A stretch of DNA of 10,659 nt, taken from the NCBI GenBank assembly GCA_947470205.1, contig CANISK010000031.1, forward strand, positions 1-10,659, read 5' to 3'. How positions within the stretch are numbered: position 1 is the first letter of the stretch; the number at the start of each line of letters is the position of its first letter. A program made the position numbers and the translations under genes. Shown here piece after piece: positions 1-6,583 of this stretch. Below the pieces are notes generated by a model. It saw only the letters and a program-made list of their open reading frames with translations, did no database searches and had not been told where the DNA came from. This stretch comes from Neisseriaceae bacterium (GTDB lineage: Bacteria; Pseudomonadota; Gammaproteobacteria; Burkholderiales; UBA11063).

Positions 1-1
1 A

Positions 2-601
2 TTTAATATATATAGTGCACAAATATTAAAACTCCAACATCGTCACCCATATAAATTTCTCATGTGGTATTGTATACTATATTTTACCTTAATATCTCTA
101 TGCATTCCAGGTACCATCGTATTCGATATTGTGGCTGGATTTTTATTTGGAATTTTTTGGGGTAGTGTTTTAATTGCAACAAACTATGTTATATCAACGA
201 TTAGTAATTATATTTTTATACGTTTTCTATTTTATGATTTCTTTCATGAACAATTTAAACGTTTAAATATTAATATTACATGCAAAAATCAGAAAGATAA
301 ATTTATTATCTTATCCACCATGAGATTAATTCCGGTGATACCATTTTGGGCGGTTAATTTATTGGCATCTATTTTAAAGGTTGATTTTAAAATATTTATA
401 TTTTCAACTATCACAGGAATCGTCCCTGTTGCAATAATTTATTCAATAATTGGCAACACCACACATAACACTCTACTATCTAATGATGAATTAAATGTTA
501 CGATGCTTATTCAGGCAAATGTCTGGATTCCATTGGTATGCATTACTTTAATTAACGTAGTTGCATATACAATCATGAAATATTTTAAAAATAGGGCATA
601 G
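2..601 (+). CDS. TVP38/TMEM64 (DedA-superfamily, VTT domain) membrane protein, 5'-truncated
   Basis: This is a polytopic inner-membrane protein of the TVP38/TMEM64 group, related to E. coli YdjX/YdjZ. The family's substrate is not firmly settled; its relatives act in lipid and membrane homeostasis. The reading frame is open to the left window edge, with no stop between base 2 and the first ATG at 62. That ATG lacks a Shine-Dalgarno sequence and falls where family members already have sequence, so the gene almost certainly begins outside the window. Counting from that ATG, a IPGTIVF segment followed by AGFLFGIFWG matches the conserved PGT...aG.lFG motif. MRLIPVIPFWAVN matches the conserved R-x-P-x-x-P-x-x-x-x-N motif, and GIVPVAIIY the following membrane turn. 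Several hydrophobic helices are evident and the C-terminus is short and basic (MKYFKNRA). The next gene on this strand starts 239 bp later with its own promoter, so the two are probably not tightly coupled. The family call is firm; the function is inferred only from the family. Confidence 0.85.
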   Translation, partial: FNIYSAQILKLQHRHPYKFLMWYCILYFTLISLCIPGTIVFDIVAGFLFGIFWGSVLIATNYVISTISNYIFIRFLFYDFFHEQFKRLNINITCKNQKDKFIILSTMRLIPVIPFWAVNLLASILKVDFKIFIFSTITGIVPVAIIYSIIGNTTHNTLLSNDELNVTMLIQANVWIPLVCITLINVVAYTIMKYFKNRA

Positions 602-661
602 TTTATGCTTATCTTTTATAATGATTTTTAGTATTAATTGTGCAATGCAAGATACATATTA

Positions 662-690
662 TTGTGCATGTAAAATTATGATGATATAAT
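662..690 (+). promoter_or_regulatory. Candidate sigma-70 promoter of the RRM gene
   Basis: A perfect -10 hexamer TATAAT (685-690) lies 17 bp downstream of a weak -35, TTGTGC (662-667, three of six consensus bases). Transcription would start near 697, leaving an untranslated leader of about 145 nt before the RRM start codon at 841. No better promoter is visible closer to the gene. Spacing and -10 are ideal, but the weak -35 and the AT-rich context keep this provisional. Confidence 0.5.
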
Positions 691-713
691 ATTACTTCGT
701 TGTGTCTTTCTCT

Positions 714-746
714 GCACATTGTGAGCCTTGACCGGAGTGAGTGTGC
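714..746 (+). promoter_or_regulatory. Hairpin in the leader of the RRM gene
   Basis: GCACATT (714-720) can pair with AGTGTGC (740-746). This gives 7 bp including one G-U pair, around a 19-nt loop that can form a further 2-bp CC/GG contact. It lies about 15 nt downstream of the predicted transcript start, within the most G+C-rich part of an otherwise AT-rich leader. A regulatory role (temperature or protein binding) is inference only. Confidence 0.3.
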
Positions 747-840
747 CATTTGCTTATTTGAAGATTTAAAAACATTGGTTTCAAAATCGAAGAGTAAAAT
801 GATGGTGCTTTTATTAATAACTATATAGTAGGAACGTGTT

Positions 841-1107
841 ATGGAACAAAATAAAAAGAAATTATTTGTAGCGTCTTTAAGTTTTAGAATGAGAGACGAT
901 GATTTGCAGGAAATTTTTAGTGGCGTTGGAAGCGTCGTAAATGCTAAAGTTGTGATTGACCGCGACGGAAGAAGTAGAGGTTACGGATTTGTGGAGATGG
1001 AGACCGAAGGCGAGGCAGATAATGCAATAGATAAACTAAATAAAACAATTCATTTCAATCGTGAAATTGTAGTTCAGGCACAAAAACCAAAAGAGCAAAC
1101 CGCATAA
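841..1107 (+). CDS. Small single-RRM RNA-binding protein
   Basis: This 88-residue protein consists of one RNA-recognition motif. The two RNA-contacting strands are plain: RNP2 as LFVASL (residues 8-13) and RNP1 as RGYGFVEM (46-53), with the aromatic residues at Y48 and F50 that stack on RNA bases. Helix 1 is DDDLQEIFSGVG, helix 2 is EADNAIDKLN, and the tail is short and basic (QKPKEQTA). Length and layout match the glycine-poor bacterial RRM proteins (Rbp type), cytoplasmic proteins often linked to cold adaptation or RNA chaperoning; that role is inferred here. The ATG at 841 follows AGGAA seven bases upstream, a good ribosome-binding site. A promoter about 145 nt upstream gives a long leader, as seen in some cold-regulated genes. 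The gene is convergent with ssb across a 528-bp gap, so it is probably a single-gene transcript. Confidence 0.93.
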   Translation: MEQNKKKLFVASLSFRMRDDDLQEIFSGVGSVVNAKVVIDRDGRSRGYGFVEMETEGEADNAIDKLNKTIHFNREIVVQAQKPKEQTA

Positions 1108-1122
1108 ATTTTTCTTCATTAA

Positions 1123-1159
1123 CTTGATGGAGTTGTTACGTCATAGCAGCTCTATCGAG
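1123..1159. repeat. Long hairpin just downstream of the RRM gene
   Basis: CTTGATGGAGTTG (1123-1135) pairs with CAGCTCTATCGAG (1147-1159). This is a 13-bp stem with three G-U pairs (if transcribed on +) and an 11-nt loop, 15 nt after the RRM stop codon. No T-run follows on either strand, so it is not a textbook intrinsic terminator. It may protect the 3' end of the mRNA or cause Rho-assisted termination. Confidence 0.45.
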
Positions 1160-1474
1160 TACAAAATTATCAAATAAATTCCTCAATAAATATAAATGGT
1201 ATTTTAATGGAACAACTTACAATCTAATTACTTTTTTATACTATATTAATAGTATATTTCTTAGTATACTCCAGCAGAATGAAAAAACCAGTTAGGCATC
1301 ATGAGCAACGACGTTTAATCTCTGTAAATAAGGAGCGAAATAACAACACTGGGATTTCATTATGTTTGAGTATACATGATACATTTCGTTAGAGACCAAT
1401 AAATACCGTCATTCACGTGTACATAATAATCTAGTAGATGCAAATCTCACATTATCATAAGAGTTGATTTGCAG

Positions 1475-1506
1475 ATCTGGATTCCCGCATTCGCGGTAAT
1501 GACATA
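1475..1506. repeat. dRS3-like palindromic repeat, degenerate copy
   Basis: The stretch reads ATCTGGATTCCCGCAT then TCGCGGTAATGACATA. It differs from the intact copy at 3199-3230 at three central positions plus the edges, which breaks the perfect palindrome (GGTAAT in place of GGGAAT). Both copies have the same orientation. The core pattern ATTCCC-8 bases-GGGAAT is the layout of the neisserial dRS3 element, though similar elements occur in other bacteria. Confidence 0.75.
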
Positions 1507-1565
1507 CTGGCAATTTATGTCGTTAAATATTAATGCTTTATATGTTTGTGTAGAATGCGCGTTAT

Positions 1566-1602
1566 ATATAATTGCAGAATCAGGTGGATTATGCAATTAT
1601 AT
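1566..1602. repeat. Perfect 11-bp hairpin downstream of ssb
   Basis: ATATAATTGCA (1566-1576) and TGCAATTATAT (1592-1602) are exact inverse complements. After one mismatch AATC (1578-1581) pairs with GATT (1587-1590), leaving a 5-nt loop. It lies 33 nt beyond the ssb stop codon on the ssb strand. No T-run follows, so termination would need another factor; mRNA 3'-end protection is equally possible. Confidence 0.5.
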
Positions 1603-1635
1603 GTCTACTGTTATCAGATAGGGAGATTTTGGAAT

Positions 1636-2076
1636 TTAGAAAGATGAATTGTTATCTTCGTGAAAATTATCGTTTTGATAATCATAGTTTTTTGCATGTT
1701 CATCTTCATGCTCACCAGATTCTTGCTCAAAAACATTTCTATTAGCAAGAACGTGAATCTCATTGGCAACAACTTCTGTGGTAAATCTAGTATTTTGTTG
1801 TGCATCAACCCATTTTCTCGTACGTAACCTTCCCTCGACATACATATGGCTACCTTTTTTAGCGTATTTACCGATAATTTCGGCAAGTTTTCCATACACT
1901 ACTATTCGATGCCATTCAGTTTGTTCTTTTTTATCTTGAGAGACCTTATCTCGCCAAGCTTCTGTGGTTGCCAAACTAAAACTAGTCACGGCATCTCCAT
2001 TTGTCATATAACGAACTTCTGGATCACCACCAAGATTACCCAGTAATATTACTTTATTTACTGATCCTCTAGCCAT
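1636..2076 (-). CDS. ssb: Single-stranded DNA-binding protein SSB
   Basis: SSB binds single-stranded DNA as a homotetramer and recruits replication and repair enzymes through its C-terminal tip. The first ~110 residues are a classic OB fold: [22 protein letters not shown], then [15 protein letters not shown], then the [11 protein letters not shown] strand. Aromatic residues in WHR and RKW are at DNA-stacking positions. The tail from about residue 115 is hydrophilic and acidic. It ends HEDNNSSF instead of the usual DDDIPF: the terminal Phe is kept, but the acidic run and the Ile-Pro are lost. Two adjacent ATGs exist at 2079 and 2076. The second gives MARGSVNKV, the usual family start, and lies 7 nt after AGGA, so it is preferred (146 aa). 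It has its own extended -10 promoter (2154-2182) and follows the membrane-protein gene on the same strand. Product call is certain; the exact start is not. Confidence 0.96.
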   Translation of the reverse strand: MARGSVNKVILLGNLGGDPEVRYMTNGDAVTSFSLATTEAWRDKVSQDKKEQTEWHRIVVYGKLAEIIGKYAKKGSHMYVEGRLRTRKWVDAQQNTRFTTEVVANEIHVLANRNVFEQESGEHEDEHAKNYDYQNDNFHEDNNSSF

Positions 2077-2153
2077 CATATTTTCCTTTATAAATTTGTT
2101 AATCTTTATGAAACTAATTAATCAATTTGTTCATTGCTAGATCACACTACTTC

Positions 2154-2182
2154 AGTATATCACACCAAATAAACATTTGCAA
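2154..2182 (-). promoter_or_regulatory. ssb promoter, extended -10
   Basis: Reading on the - strand, -35 TTGCAA (2177-2182) and -10 TATACT (2154-2159) are 17 bp apart, and TG-A directly precedes the -10 to form an extended -10. Transcription would begin near 2147 with a leader of about 70 nt ahead of ssb. The -35 starts 10 bp past the stop of the upstream membrane-protein gene, so ssb can be expressed independently of the pnp cluster. I see no LexA-type operator. Confidence 0.7.
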
Positions 2183-2191
2183 GCAAGTTTA

Positions 2192-2722
2192 CTACCAATT
2201 TTTATTACGCAAATAATACTTTGGATATTTACTGGATATATAATATCCTATAATTATCAATGCTACATTAATAATATCTCCGTTTGTATTATTTAACAAT
2301 GTTCCAATAAAATATTCGCAAAAAAATATTACAACCCACATCGCGGATAATATTAAATTTAATTTAATGAAATATATAGAGCTCCATTTATTTTGATCTA
2401 CTTGTCTTTTGGCATATATTAATGTAAATGGCTTTTTAACTAATATTGAAAATAATGCAACCGTGGCAACAGCCAAACTAATATTATCTGAATAAATTTC
2501 TAGAAAATGAATATGCCAAAATAAATTAATACAATAGGCTAAAAATCCAGATAAAAAAATTATACTGATATAATCTTTATGTTTTATTTCTATATATGAA
2601 GTGGGCACAATGATACACCACGCGAGTAACACTGCATCAAAAGGTGGGATATATTTTATTAACCACTCTACCATCACCCAAGGGAAATATCCAAGAATTA
2701 ATAAACTTATATATCCGCTCAT
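2192..2722 (-). CDS. Polytopic inner-membrane protein of unknown function
   Basis: I do not recognise this 176-residue protein. It is strongly hydrophobic, with about six likely membrane helices (roughly residues 3-24, 28-46, 50-72, 80-98, 115-140 and 148-165). The C-terminus is short and basic (KYPKYYLRNKNW). The loop after helix 4 contains KPFTLIYAKRQVDQNKW. A similar (R/K)PFT-x-x-YA(R/K) pattern occurs in several uncharacterised bacterial membrane proteins, as I recall, so the loop is probably the conserved functional part. The ATG begins only 3 nt after the stop of the lipoprotein gene and has no Shine-Dalgarno sequence. Translation is therefore probably coupled to that gene, and the two proteins may work together at the envelope. 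No terminator follows before the ssb promoter. Confidence 0.7.
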   Translation of the reverse strand: MSGYISLLILGYFPWVMVEWLIKYIPPFDAVLLAWCIIVPTSYIEIKHKDYISIIFLSGFLAYCINLFWHIHFLEIYSDNISLAVATVALFSILVKKPFTLIYAKRQVDQNKWSSIYFIKLNLILSAMWVVIFFCEYFIGTLLNNTNGDIINVALIIIGYYISSKYPKYYLRNKNW

Positions 2723-2725
2723 GAT

Positions 2726-3154
2726 TTATTGCAGTTTTAATTCGTAACGATCTTGTACTAAAATTAAATTGACAGTTACACCTTTTGTAAGCGGAGTGCG
2801 ATTATATTGTGTAACTGTCATTTTTGTTTTATTATTTTTTTCTATTTCATATTGATACACACCAGTACCAGCATACAAATAATGGGCAAATAGAGCAATT
2901 GTAGCGCCACCTAAGGTGTATAAAGCAAGCCCTCCAGCTGAAATACCTGGACTTGCAAGTAGGGCAATTCCATAACCAATACCAGAACTCACACCCACCT
3001 CAACTGCGGTAATTTCATCTGGAAGATATGTGTTGTCTTTGATTTTTTCCACATGAAGTATCTTTACTGGTTCTGGATTTAATGTAGAACATGAAACTGA
3101 AAAGAATGTGAAAATAACTATAAATAGTACTTGAAACATTTGATTTATTCTCAT
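2726..3154 (-). CDS. Glycine-zipper lipoprotein, SlyB-like architecture
   Basis: This 142-residue protein has a lipoprotein signal: positively charged start, hydrophobic core (VLFIVIFTFF), then SVSC with the lipidated cysteine at residue 22. Residue 23 is Ser, not Asp, which favours outer-membrane sorting by the enterobacterial rule. Residues ~52-98 are rich in Gly and Ala with small-residue spacing (GVSSGIGYGIALL, SPGISAGGLALYTLGGATIALF), a glycine-zipper membrane segment. The following YQYEIEKNNKTKMTVTQYN and the C-terminal VNLILVQDRYELKLQ resemble the small beta domain of SlyB/Pcp-type proteins. This similarity is by layout, not close identity. The start ATG follows AAGGAT about 9 nt upstream. 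It lies 78 bp downstream of pnp with a palindromic repeat in between, and 3 nt ahead of a membrane-protein gene. Role probably envelope integrity; inferred. Confidence 0.75.
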   Translation of the reverse strand: MRINQMFQVLFIVIFTFFSVSCSTLNPEPVKILHVEKIKDNTYLPDEITAVEVGVSSGIGYGIALLASPGISAGGLALYTLGGATIALFAHYLYAGTGVYQYEIEKNNKTKMTVTQYNRTPLTKGVTVNLILVQDRYELKLQ

Positions 3155-3172
3155 GATATTTTAATCCTTCAC

Positions 3173-3186
3173 GGGTAAATCTACCC
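3173..3186. repeat. Short hairpin upstream of the lipoprotein gene
   Basis: GGGTA (3173-3177) and TACCC (3182-3186) form a perfect 5-bp stem with a 4-nt loop. It sits just upstream of the lipoprotein gene's Shine-Dalgarno sequence on the - strand mRNA. It is small enough to be chance; listed because it lies next to the 20-bp palindrome. Confidence 0.25.
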
Positions 3187-3198
3187 TTAAACAACATT

Positions 3199-3231
3199 AT
3201 CTGGATTCCCGCATATGCGGGAATGACATAT
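3199..3231. repeat. dRS3-like palindromic repeat, intact copy
   Basis: The core at 3205-3224, ATTCCCGCATATGCGGGAAT, is a perfect 20-bp palindrome preceded by ATCTGG and followed by GACATAT. It begins 9 bp past the pnp stop codon and lies in the 78-bp gap before the lipoprotein gene. In pnp-strand RNA it would form a strong hairpin with almost no loop and no T-run after it. It could act as a transcript processing or stabilising element. A second, decayed copy occurs at 1475-1506. Confidence 0.8.
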
Positions 3232-3232
3232 A

Positions 3233-5404
3233 TTATACCGGTGCGTTATTACGATCTACTGATGTTGTATTTGCATTGGGTGTTGGAGTCTCCACCGCAG
3301 CAGTAACTGGTTGCTCTAATGTTGCTTTAACTGACAAACGCATTCTTCCTCTATCATCAAATTCCAATGCTTTTACTTTTACCGCTTGACCTTCTTTAAG
3401 ATATTTACGCACATCGTCAATGCGCTCTAGAGCTATCTGCGATATATGCACAAAACCTTCTCTAACACCTAAAATGGATACCATAGCACCCATATTTCTA
3501 TCTAATATCCTAGTTACCACCCCATCATAAATCTCACCAATTTTTACTTCTATAACTAGATTTTCTATCATGGCTTGAGCTCTTTTTGCTCCATCACTTT
3601 TTGCACAAGCAATTGTCACCACTCCTTCTTCGTTAATATCAATAGTAGCACCAGTATCAGCAATGATACCACGAATGGTAGAACCGCCCTTACCGATGAC
3701 ATCTTTTATTTTTTCAGGGTTGATTCGCATAGTAAAGAGCTGCGGTGCACGATCTGATAACACCTTGGGGTATGGGAGCGCCTCTTTCATGAGACCTAGA
3801 ATATGCATTCTACCTGCTCTAGCCTGCTGAAGTGCCACATGCATAATTGGACGTGTGATACCTGCAATTTTAATATCCATCTGAAGTGCTGTGACCCCTT
3901 TTTCTGTTCCTGCCACTTTAAAGTCCATATCACCTAAATGGTCTTCATCTCCTAATATGTCAGTTAGTACTGCAAATTTGTTACCCTCTAAAATCAAACC
4001 CATTGCAACACCTGCAACGTGATTTTTAAGTGGCACACCAGCATCCATCATGGATAAACAACCACCACAAACTGACGCCATAGAGGATGAACCATTTGAT
4101 TCAAGTATTTCTGACACTACTCGTATGGAGTATGGGAAAGTAGCGACATCTGGAATCACTGCCTTGAGTGCTCTTTTTGCTAAATTGCCATGACCAATTT
4201 CACGACGTTTTGGTGGACCCATGCGTCCAGTCTCTCCAGTTGAAAACGGAGGAAAGTTGTAATGAAACATAAAACGTTCTGAGTGACTACCTGCTGATAT
4301 TGAATCTACCATTTGTTCATCTGATTTGGTGCCAAGGGTAACTACTGCCAATGCCTGAGTTTCTCCACGAGTAAAGACTGTTGATCCGTGTGCTGTAGGT
4401 AACACATCTAATGCGATATTGATTGGGCGTACTGTTTTGGTGTCGCGTCCGTCGATTCTCGGCTCTCCAGATAAAATCTTACCACGTACAATGCCCGCTT
4501 CAAGATTTTGAAAATATTCATTTACAGTATTTACATAAAGTGTATCACTGGTTTCATTGATAAGTGCACTAATAACTTTTGCTTTAGCTTCATTAATTTT
4601 AATATAACGTGTAGCTTTGTCTTTTATGGTATAGGCAATATCCAAGTCTTGCATGGCAATTTCTCTGATTTTACTAATCAGTTCTTCGTTTTTAGTAGGT
4701 TCCACCCAATTCCACACAATTGGATTAACTTCTGTTACAAATTCATTAATAGCATTAATTACCACTTTTGATTGCTCATGTCCATAAATTATGGCATTTA
4801 ACATTACATCTTCTGGCAATTCATTCGCTTCACTTTCAACCATTAAAATTGCCGATTGTACACCAGCAACAATAAGATCTAAACTTGATGTTTGTAAATC
4901 CGTACTACTGGGATTTAAGACAAATTCATTATTTATATAGCCTACTTTTGCACCAGTAATTGGGCCATTAAAAGGCACACCCGCCAAGCTCATCGCACAA
5001 GATGCACCAATAAGAGCTGGTATTTCTGGGCTTACATCTGGATTTAACGATAATACTTGTATAACAACATGAATTTCATTATAAAAACCTTCTGGAAATA
5101 AAGGCCTCATAGATCTATCAATGAGTCTTGCAATCAATATTTCATGTTCTCGGGGTTTGGTTTCTCGTTTTATATATCCACCTGGAATTTTTCCCACTGA
5201 ATAAGTTTTTTCAAAATAATCTACCGTAAGTGGAAAGAAATTTTGCCCCGCCTTTACCTCTTTATTGGCAACTACAGTAATTAACACTACCGTGTTATCC
5301 ATATTTACCAAAACACTTGATGTTGCCTGTCTTGCAAGCATTCCAGTTTCAAGCACAACATTGTGTTTGCCATATTTAAAACTTTTTGTAAATTTATTAA
5401 ACAT
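3233..5404 (-). CDS. pnp: Polyribonucleotide nucleotidyltransferase (PNPase)
   Basis: PNPase degrades RNA 3' to 5' by phosphorolysis as a trimer, alone or in the RNA degradosome. All domains are present in the 723-residue protein: first RNase PH domain (~1-135), helical domain (~225-310), second RNase PH domain (~315-545), KH domain with GKGG at 571-574, and S1 domain (~623-694). A short Thr/Asn-rich tail follows. The active-site segment [14 protein letters not shown] has Asp486 and Asp492, the same numbers as in E. coli, and [20 protein letters not shown] is conserved. A longer frame begins at a TTG (5437), but it has no Shine-Dalgarno and adds 11 non-family residues. The ATG at 5404 gives the usual MFNKF...[12 protein letters not shown] start and the matching numbering, with AAGAAGGA about 13 nt upstream, a somewhat long spacing. 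It follows rpsO as in many proteobacteria, but across an intrinsic terminator. Confidence 0.98.
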   Translation of the reverse strand: MFNKFTKSFKYGKHNVVLETGMLARQATSSVLVNMDNTVVLITVVANKEVKAGQNFFPLTVDYFEKTYSVGKIPGGYIKRETKPREHEILIARLIDRSMRPLFPEGFYNEIHVVIQVLSLNPDVSPEIPALIGASCAMSLAGVPFNGPITGAKVGYINNEFVLNPSSTDLQTSSLDLIVAGVQSAILMVESEANELPEDVMLNAIIYGHEQSKVVINAINEFVTEVNPIVWNWVEPTKNEELISKIREIAMQDLDIAYTIKDKATRYIKINEAKAKVISALINETSDTLYVNTVNEYFQNLEAGIVRGKILSGEPRIDGRDTKTVRPINIALDVLPTAHGSTVFTRGETQALAVVTLGTKSDEQMVDSISAGSHSERFMFHYNFPPFSTGETGRMGPPKRREIGHGNLAKRALKAVIPDVATFPYSIRVVSEILESNGSSSMASVCGGCLSMMDAGVPLKNHVAGVAMGLILEGNKFAVLTDILGDEDHLGDMDFKVAGTEKGVTALQMDIKIAGITRPIMHVALQQARAGRMHILGLMKEALPYPKVLSDRAPQLFTMRINPEKIKDVIGKGGSTIRGIIADTGATIDINEEGVVTIACAKSDGAKRAQAMIENLVIEVKIGEIYDGVVTRILDRNMGAMVSILGVREGFVHISQIALERIDDVRKYLKEGQAVKVKALEFDDRGRMRLSVKATLEQPVTAAVETPTPNANTTSVDRNNAPV

Positions 5405-5463
5405 AATATATACCATTTCCTTCTTATCTGTACTCAAAGTTATTTGAATGTTGATTGCTACAT

Positions 5464-5527
5464 GTTAAAAAAATCTATGCGTGGCTTCATCCTAATCAAT
5501 ATTAATATGAGAGATAAATTTTTTAAC
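5464..5527 (-). promoter_or_regulatory. Possible stem structure in the pnp leader
   Basis: GTTAAAAAA (5464-5472) is the exact inverse complement of TTTTTTAAC (5519-5527), and ATC/GAT extends the stem past a bulge. The closed segment contains ATATTAATAT, itself a palindrome. It lies about 60 nt upstream of the pnp start, where E. coli carries an RNase III-cleaved hairpin used for PNPase autoregulation. The stem is almost all A-U, so the parallel is only suggestive. No convincing pnp promoter stands out between the terminator and the gene. Confidence 0.25.
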
Positions 5528-5567
5528 CAACGGCAAAATGCAACTCTCAAAAACGAAGAGTATATTT

Positions 5568-5600
5568 AAATAAAAATGGTGGACTAGATGCCACCATTTT
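5568..5600 (-). terminator. Intrinsic terminator between rpsO and pnp
   Basis: In - strand RNA, AAAATGGTGG (5600-5591) pairs with CCACCATTTT (5582-5573): 10 bp with an 8-nt loop, followed by TATTT. If only the inner 7 bp pair, the T-run is TTTTTATTT. This is the only classical Rho-independent terminator I see in the window. It starts 5 nt after the rpsO stop codon. It resembles the t1 terminator between rpsO and pnp in E. coli, which allows partial read-through. Confidence 0.9.
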
Positions 5601-5605
5601 ATGCG

Positions 5606-5875
5606 TTATTTACGTAACCCTAGCTCTTTAATGAGAATGTGATATTGCCCATTATCTACACGTTTTACATAATTTAAAAGACGTCTACGATTGGATACTA
5701 ATTTTAATAATCCGCGACGTGAATGATGATCTTTTGCGTGTACTTTAAAATGTCCAGTTAAGTCATTTATTCTTGCCGTTAATAAGGCGATTTGTACAGC
5801 ACTTGAACCAGTGTCATCTGGTTGTTGTTGAAATTTTTTAATAATTTCTTCTTTTTGTTGAACGGTAATAGTCAT
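5606..5875 (-). CDS. rpsO: 30S ribosomal protein S15
   Basis: S15 binds 16S rRNA helices 20-22 early in assembly of the small-subunit platform. The 89-residue product has the full family length. It carries the diagnostic segments [27 protein letters not shown] and [11 protein letters not shown], including the conserved His-Ser-Arg-Arg cluster that contacts the rRNA three-way junction, and ends ELGLRK. The start ATG follows AAGGA 8 nt upstream. The gene lies downstream of rplI across a 212-bp gap that contains a G+C-rich hairpin at 5908-5940, and upstream of pnp across a strong terminator. Many bacteria let S15 repress its own mRNA through a structured leader; the hairpin here is a candidate site. 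The promoter is not clear. A TGGACA hexamer at 6037-6042 (- strand) is the best -35, but the -10 18 bp on, TATTAC, is poor. Confidence 0.98.
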   Translation of the reverse strand: MTITVQQKEEIIKKFQQQPDDTGSSAVQIALLTARINDLTGHFKVHAKDHHSRRGLLKLVSNRRRLLNYVKRVDNGQYHILIKELGLRK

Positions 5876-5907
5876 ATTATATATCCTTTTTTATAAATTA
5901 CAATTTA

Positions 5908-5940
5908 CCAGGTTATGGGGACTATACACCAGTAACCCAG
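5908..5940 (-). promoter_or_regulatory. Structured rpsO leader hairpin (candidate S15 autoregulatory site)
   Basis: In - strand RNA, CTGGGTTA (5940-5933) pairs with TAACCTGG (5915-5908): 8 bp with two adjacent G-U pairs next to G-C pairs. Past a bulged C, TGG pairs with CCA. The structure ends 33 nt upstream of the rpsO ATG and is a G+C island in AT-rich sequence. S15 is known to recognise G-U/G-C tandem pairs in rRNA and in several mRNA leaders. Assigning this hairpin that role is inference. Confidence 0.4.
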
Positions 5941-6087
5941 TTTACTCTTTAATTTTGAGGCCCACACTTCGTTAGAATATAAAAAATGAAATTATGCACA
6001 GAAATGCACCACGTAATAATTTTTTAAATTCTACCCTGTCCAGACCTTAAACTATTCGAGTAAATATATATGTTTGATTTTAAGCAA

Positions 6088-6543
6088 CTAACCTTCTGCG
6101 GTTATGCTTACTTTGATAATTGGTTTAATATCGTGATTTAAGTTAATTGTGATATCAAATTCACCAATATTTTTCAATGCTCCATCTGGTAATAAAATCG
6201 CAGATTTGGACACTGTGAGCGCAATCTCAGATTTTTTAATTGCATCCACGATATCAAGAGCAGTTACAGAACCAAATAATTTACCGTCAACACTTGCTTT
6301 AGCAACAATGTTAAATGGTTTATCATTTAACAAATCAAATTGAGATTTGGCGTCTGCTAGTTTTTGATTTTGTTTTGCTTCATAATCTGCACGTTTCAAT
6401 TCAAAATCTGCTTTATTTTCGACATTAGCAAGTTTTGCTTTTCTAAATGGAATAAGAAAATTTCTTGCGTATCCTCGTGCAACCTTTACGACGTCTCCAA
6501 TCTTACCTAGATTAATAACGTCTTCTAATAGAATAATTTCCAT
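6088..6543 (-). CDS. rplI: 50S ribosomal protein L9
   Basis: L9 is a two-domain protein near the L1 stalk of the large subunit. It helps limit ribosome slippage. The 151-residue product has the normal length. The N-terminal domain starts MEIILLEDVINLGKIGDVVKVARGYARNFLIP, with the family signature G-x-x-G-x-V-x-x-V-x-x-G-Y-x-R-N-x-L. A long charged connecting helix follows (~44-72, ADFELKRADYEAKQNQKL) and then the C-terminal domain with GKLFGSVT. The ATG follows AAAAGGA with about 10 nt spacing, slightly long. It is the last gene of the rpsF-priB-rpsR-rplI operon, 40 nt after rpsR. No terminator hairpin with a T-run is seen after it. Confidence 0.98.
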   Translation of the reverse strand: MEIILLEDVINLGKIGDVVKVARGYARNFLIPFRKAKLANVENKADFELKRADYEAKQNQKLADAKSQFDLLNDKPFNIVAKASVDGKLFGSVTALDIVDAIKKSEIALTVSKSAILLPDGALKNIGEFDITINLNHDIKPIIKVSITAEG

Positions 6544-6583
6544 GATATATTTTGTATCCTTTTATTATTTGCGTTATTTATAA

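Larger units (their letters stand above)
1108..1635. other. 528-bp gene-free region between convergent genes, with hairpins and repeat remnants
   Basis: No reading frame with a recognisable product or good ribosome-binding site occurs here; the longest ATG frame noticed is 37 codons at 1279-1392. The stretch holds a hairpin at 1123-1159, a TATACTAT/ATAGTATA inverted repeat near 1240, a GCAAATC/GATTTGC inverted repeat (1440-1446 with 1466-1472), a dRS3-like palindrome at 1475-1506 and an 11-bp hairpin at 1566-1602. The phrase at about 1297-1360, with GAGCAACGAC and GGAGCGAAATAAC, resembles a decayed copy of the GTCATTGCGAGC-type repeats found in some host-associated bacteria. That comparison is from memory and weak. 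The region looks like eroding intergenic DNA. Confidence 0.5.

Noticed and set aside
62..601. Start of the TVP38-type gene at the ATG at 62
   Set aside because: The frame is open to the window edge, there is no ribosome-binding site before this ATG, and the family has sequence upstream of this point; treated as a truncated gene from base 2.
1279..1392. 37-codon frame on + in the region between the RRM gene and ssb
   Set aside because: No ribosome-binding site, no recognisable motif, and it overlaps sequence that looks like decayed repeats.
1409..1506. Possible ~97-bp MITE-like element bounded by GTCATT and AATGAC
   Set aside because: The proposed left end matches the inverse of the right end only in part, no target duplication is seen, and no second copy of the full unit occurs in the window.
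1614..1895. Open frame on - overlapping ssb in another frame, considered as a frameshifted SSB tail
   Set aside because: It ends FQNLPI, which does not restore an acidic DDDIPF tip, and it lacks any sign of the SSB fold; the normal frame is intact.
5405..5437. Extra 11 N-terminal residues of PNPase from a TTG start
   Set aside because: No Shine-Dalgarno precedes the TTG, the residues do not belong to the family, and the ATG at 5404 gives catalytic Asp numbering equal to E. coli (486 and 492).
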